Shown: piece after piece, positions 21,762 to 23,200 of the stretch | Layout: every line of letters begins with the position of its first letter | How positions within the stretch are numbered: position 1 is the first letter of the stretch | Assembly: GCA_964348955.1 (NCBI GenBank) | Contig: CAYGEN010000007.1 | Coordinates: 1-23,200, forward strand | DNA length: 23,200 nucleotides | Origin: 2-01-FULL-51-21 sp964348955 | GTDB lineage: Bacteria > Patescibacteriota > Minisyncoccia > Phycocordibacterales > 2-01-FULL-51-21 | Direction: 5' to 3' | Program-made: the position numbers and the translations under genes | The notes under the pieces: model-generated | Told to the model about the DNA's origin: nothing | What the model saw: the letters and a program-made list of their open reading frames with translations, nothing else | Database searches by the model: none

Positions 21762-23200
21762 CAAACTGGTGCCGTCCCCAGTGCACGAGCTTTGTTTCGC
21801 GAAGTTCCGGCGCCAAGGCCTCGATATCTTTGTCAATAAAGACTGTTTCTTCAAACTCCGCCGCAAGAGAAAGTTCCTCAAACACCGCGCCGTGCGGCGC
21901 CGCAAGCGCATACCAAGTACCGGCAGGAATGAGTGCCGTTTCTCCAGAATAGAGCAGTTTTCTTCGCTTCTCAATTTGAATCTCCGGCTCTCCCCATAGT
22001 ACTTGGAGCGTCAGGTCGCGGCGCTTGTGATAGCTTGCGGGATACGCCTGTCCGGGAAGTAGTACGATAATCCGCTTCACATACCGCTCGTTAATGCAAT
22101 TGATGCGCACCGCGCCTGTTTCAAAAAAGTCTGCCGCGCCTTCAGGATACAGTATCGTCACGGAAGAATCGTTATTAACGGGTATATTTGCTTCGTTCAG
22201 CATTCCTTTTATCTCATGGAGCGCTCGATATACTATTTCTTTCTTGCTTGGGTACTGCTTGGCAACCACCTGTTTGCTTATCGGTTTTTTCGCGGTATAT
22301 GCCCTATCTACCACAAGTGACGCTTTCCACTGCCCGCTTGATAGTTGCCCTTCCTGAAGCGGCATGGCAAAAAACACCGAAGAACGCGCGAGCTTTTCTC
22401 CCTTTTTAATTGCTTTTTTTGCGTACACACCGCGCATCTGGAGCCGTAGCCCTTCCACTTCTTCCCTATCGTCTTTATCAACTACGCCGGAGCCGATAAC
22501 GGCAATCGTATCGCTATACGCATCAAGCCATGCGGCAAACTGTTCCGGATTCGCCGAGTATGCATTGAGCGTGATTTTTTCCGTGGGAAGTCCGATGTGC
22601 TTTTCAAACAGCCGTGCGCCAAGCGCATAGGCAACACGCATGATATTGGTTTCCTCTGGAGCTTCGTGGGTTGAGAAGCCGATAGCGATTTCCGGATAGC
22701 GTCGTACCATCATCTCTATGCGCTTGAGATTGAGCTTGTGCCGCGATGTCGGGTAAATAGCGACGCAGTGCATAAGCGCAAAATCAACGCCGCGGTGTTT
22801 GAAGAAACTTACCAAGTTGTCCACCTCATAGAGCGCGAGGCCACCCGTTGAACATACCACCGGCTTCCCCGCCGCCGCTATCCTTTCAAGAAGCGGCCAG
22901 TCAGTGGCAGACGCACTCGCAATTTTTAAAACATTGACGCCAAGCTTAACCGCGGTGTCAACCGATGTCTCGTCAGAAGGCGTCGCCATCGCAATCATGC
23001 CGGCATCATGTACGGCTTGTACGAGCGATTGGAAATCTTTTTTTTGAAGTTCGGTTGAGAGAAAACGCGGTATGTGTTTGTATTCAGCCGATTTCTTAAA
23101 ATCCGGGTGTATGAAAGTATCAAGGTCGCGAAGTTGAAATTTGATTGCCGCCCGAACGCCCGCTTTTCGGACAATGGGCTCAAAGGCCTTAATGATGGCC
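21748..23200 (-). CDS. neuB: NeuB-type sialic acid synthase with C-terminal cupin domain, 5' end outside the window
   Basis: The reading frame is open to the right edge; 483 residues are visible and an ATG at 22998 is internal. Visible residue 1 begins AIIKAFEPIV, then RAAIKFQ (16-22), the conserved NeuB strand. The barrel continues with ATPSDETSVD, LKIASAS, VVCSTGG, GFSTHE (H178) and FEKHIG (H201), the two expected metal histidines. An antifreeze/SAF-like segment follows (about 260-325, VYAKKAIKKGEKLARSSVF). The last 130 residues form a cupin (IVLLPGQAYPASYHKRRDL, then ALIPAGTWYAL). It should condense phosphoenolpyruvate with ManNAc-type sugar. In the cupin, several usual metal-ligand positions look replaced, so it may bind rather than catalyse. 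Coupled to the HAD gene downstream. Confidence 0.93.
   Translation of the reverse strand, partial: AIIKAFEPIVRKAGVRAAIKFQLRDLDTFIHPDFKKSAEYKHIPRFLSTELQKKDFQSLVQAVHDAGMIAMATPSDETSVDTAVKLGVNVLKIASASATDWPLLERIAAAGKPVVCSTGGLALYEVDNLVSFFKHRGVDFALMHCVAIYPTSRHKLNLKRIEMMVRRYPEIAIGFSTHEAPEETNIMRVAYALGARLFEKHIGLPTEKITLNAYSANPEQFAAWLDAYSDTIAVIGSGVVDKDDREEVEGLRLQMRGVYAKKAIKKGEKLARSSVFFAMPLQEGQLSSGQWKASLVVDRAYTAKKPISKQVVAKQYPSKKEIVYRALHEIKGMLNEANIPVNNDSSVTILYPEGAADFFETGAVRINCINERYVKRIIVLLPGQAYPASYHKRRDLTLQVLWGEPEIQIEKRRKLLYSGETALIPAGTWYALAAPHGAVFEELSLAAEFEETVFIDKDIEALAPELRETKLVHWGRHQFDDEK

Noticed and set aside
21762..21974. 71-residue N-terminal extension of the HAD phosphatase
   Set aside because: It is an arginine-rich shadow of the NeuB cupin domain; HAD motif I begins right after ATG 21761.
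22996..22998. ATG 22998 as the start of NeuB
   Set aside because: The same frame upstream encodes the conserved NeuB KFQ strand, so this ATG is internal and the gene is cut by the window edge.

Overview
The window looks like a dense surface-polysaccharide locus from a streamlined bacterium, most likely a member of the Patescibacteria/CPR (Parcubacteria-like). That placement is inferred from the style of the proteins, frequent ATGA stop/start overlaps, very short intergenic gaps, weak or absent Shine-Dalgarno sites and apparently near-leaderless promoters. It does not rest on a marker gene. TGA is used as a stop in the ATGA overlaps, so the code is not one in which TGA is sense. I see no rRNA, tRNA, CRISPR array or transposase.

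Layout. (1) 13-6470, minus strand: a nonulosonic (sialic-type) acid module, in transcription order NeuC-like epimerase, NeuA-like cytidylyltransferase, 2-hydroxyacid dehydrogenase, cupin, a palindrome-rich 201 bp gap with a terminator and a new promoter, a second NeuA-like enzyme, a GT-B transferase, and a third NeuA-like enzyme. (2) 6564-17389, minus strand: upstream of NeuC on the same strand lie a GT-C-like membrane protein, a GT2 glycosyltransferase, glucose-1-phosphate cytidylyltransferase (RfbF-like), CDP-glucose 4,6-dehydratase (RfbG-like), a second SDR, an FAD oxidoreductase, a GtrA-family membrane protein, two more GT-B transferases, and a methyltransferase broken by a G9 homopolymer. 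(3) 17506-19379, plus strand: an FkbM methyltransferase and an EamA-type transporter, divergent from the block above across a control region carrying a perfect 13-bp inverted repeat. (4) 19427-20946, minus strand: a NUDIX hydrolase and a GT-B-like protein of unknown function, ending in a strong terminator. (5) 21108-23200, minus strand: a HAD phosphatase and a NeuB sialic-acid-type synthase fused to a C-terminal cupin. The NeuB runs off the right edge.

How it may work together. NeuC would make ManNAc-type sugar, NeuB would condense it with phosphoenolpyruvate, and NeuA-type enzymes would charge the product with CMP. RfbF/RfbG would make CDP-4-keto-6-deoxyglucose, to be reduced by the neighbouring SDR. 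Three paralogous GT-B proteins are candidate transferases for these sugars. GT2, GtrA and the GT-C-like protein resemble a three-part polyprenyl-phosphate-sugar decoration system. The methyltransferases could cap or modify the glycan, one of them possibly phase-variably. Substrates are inferred; no step is proved by sequence alone.
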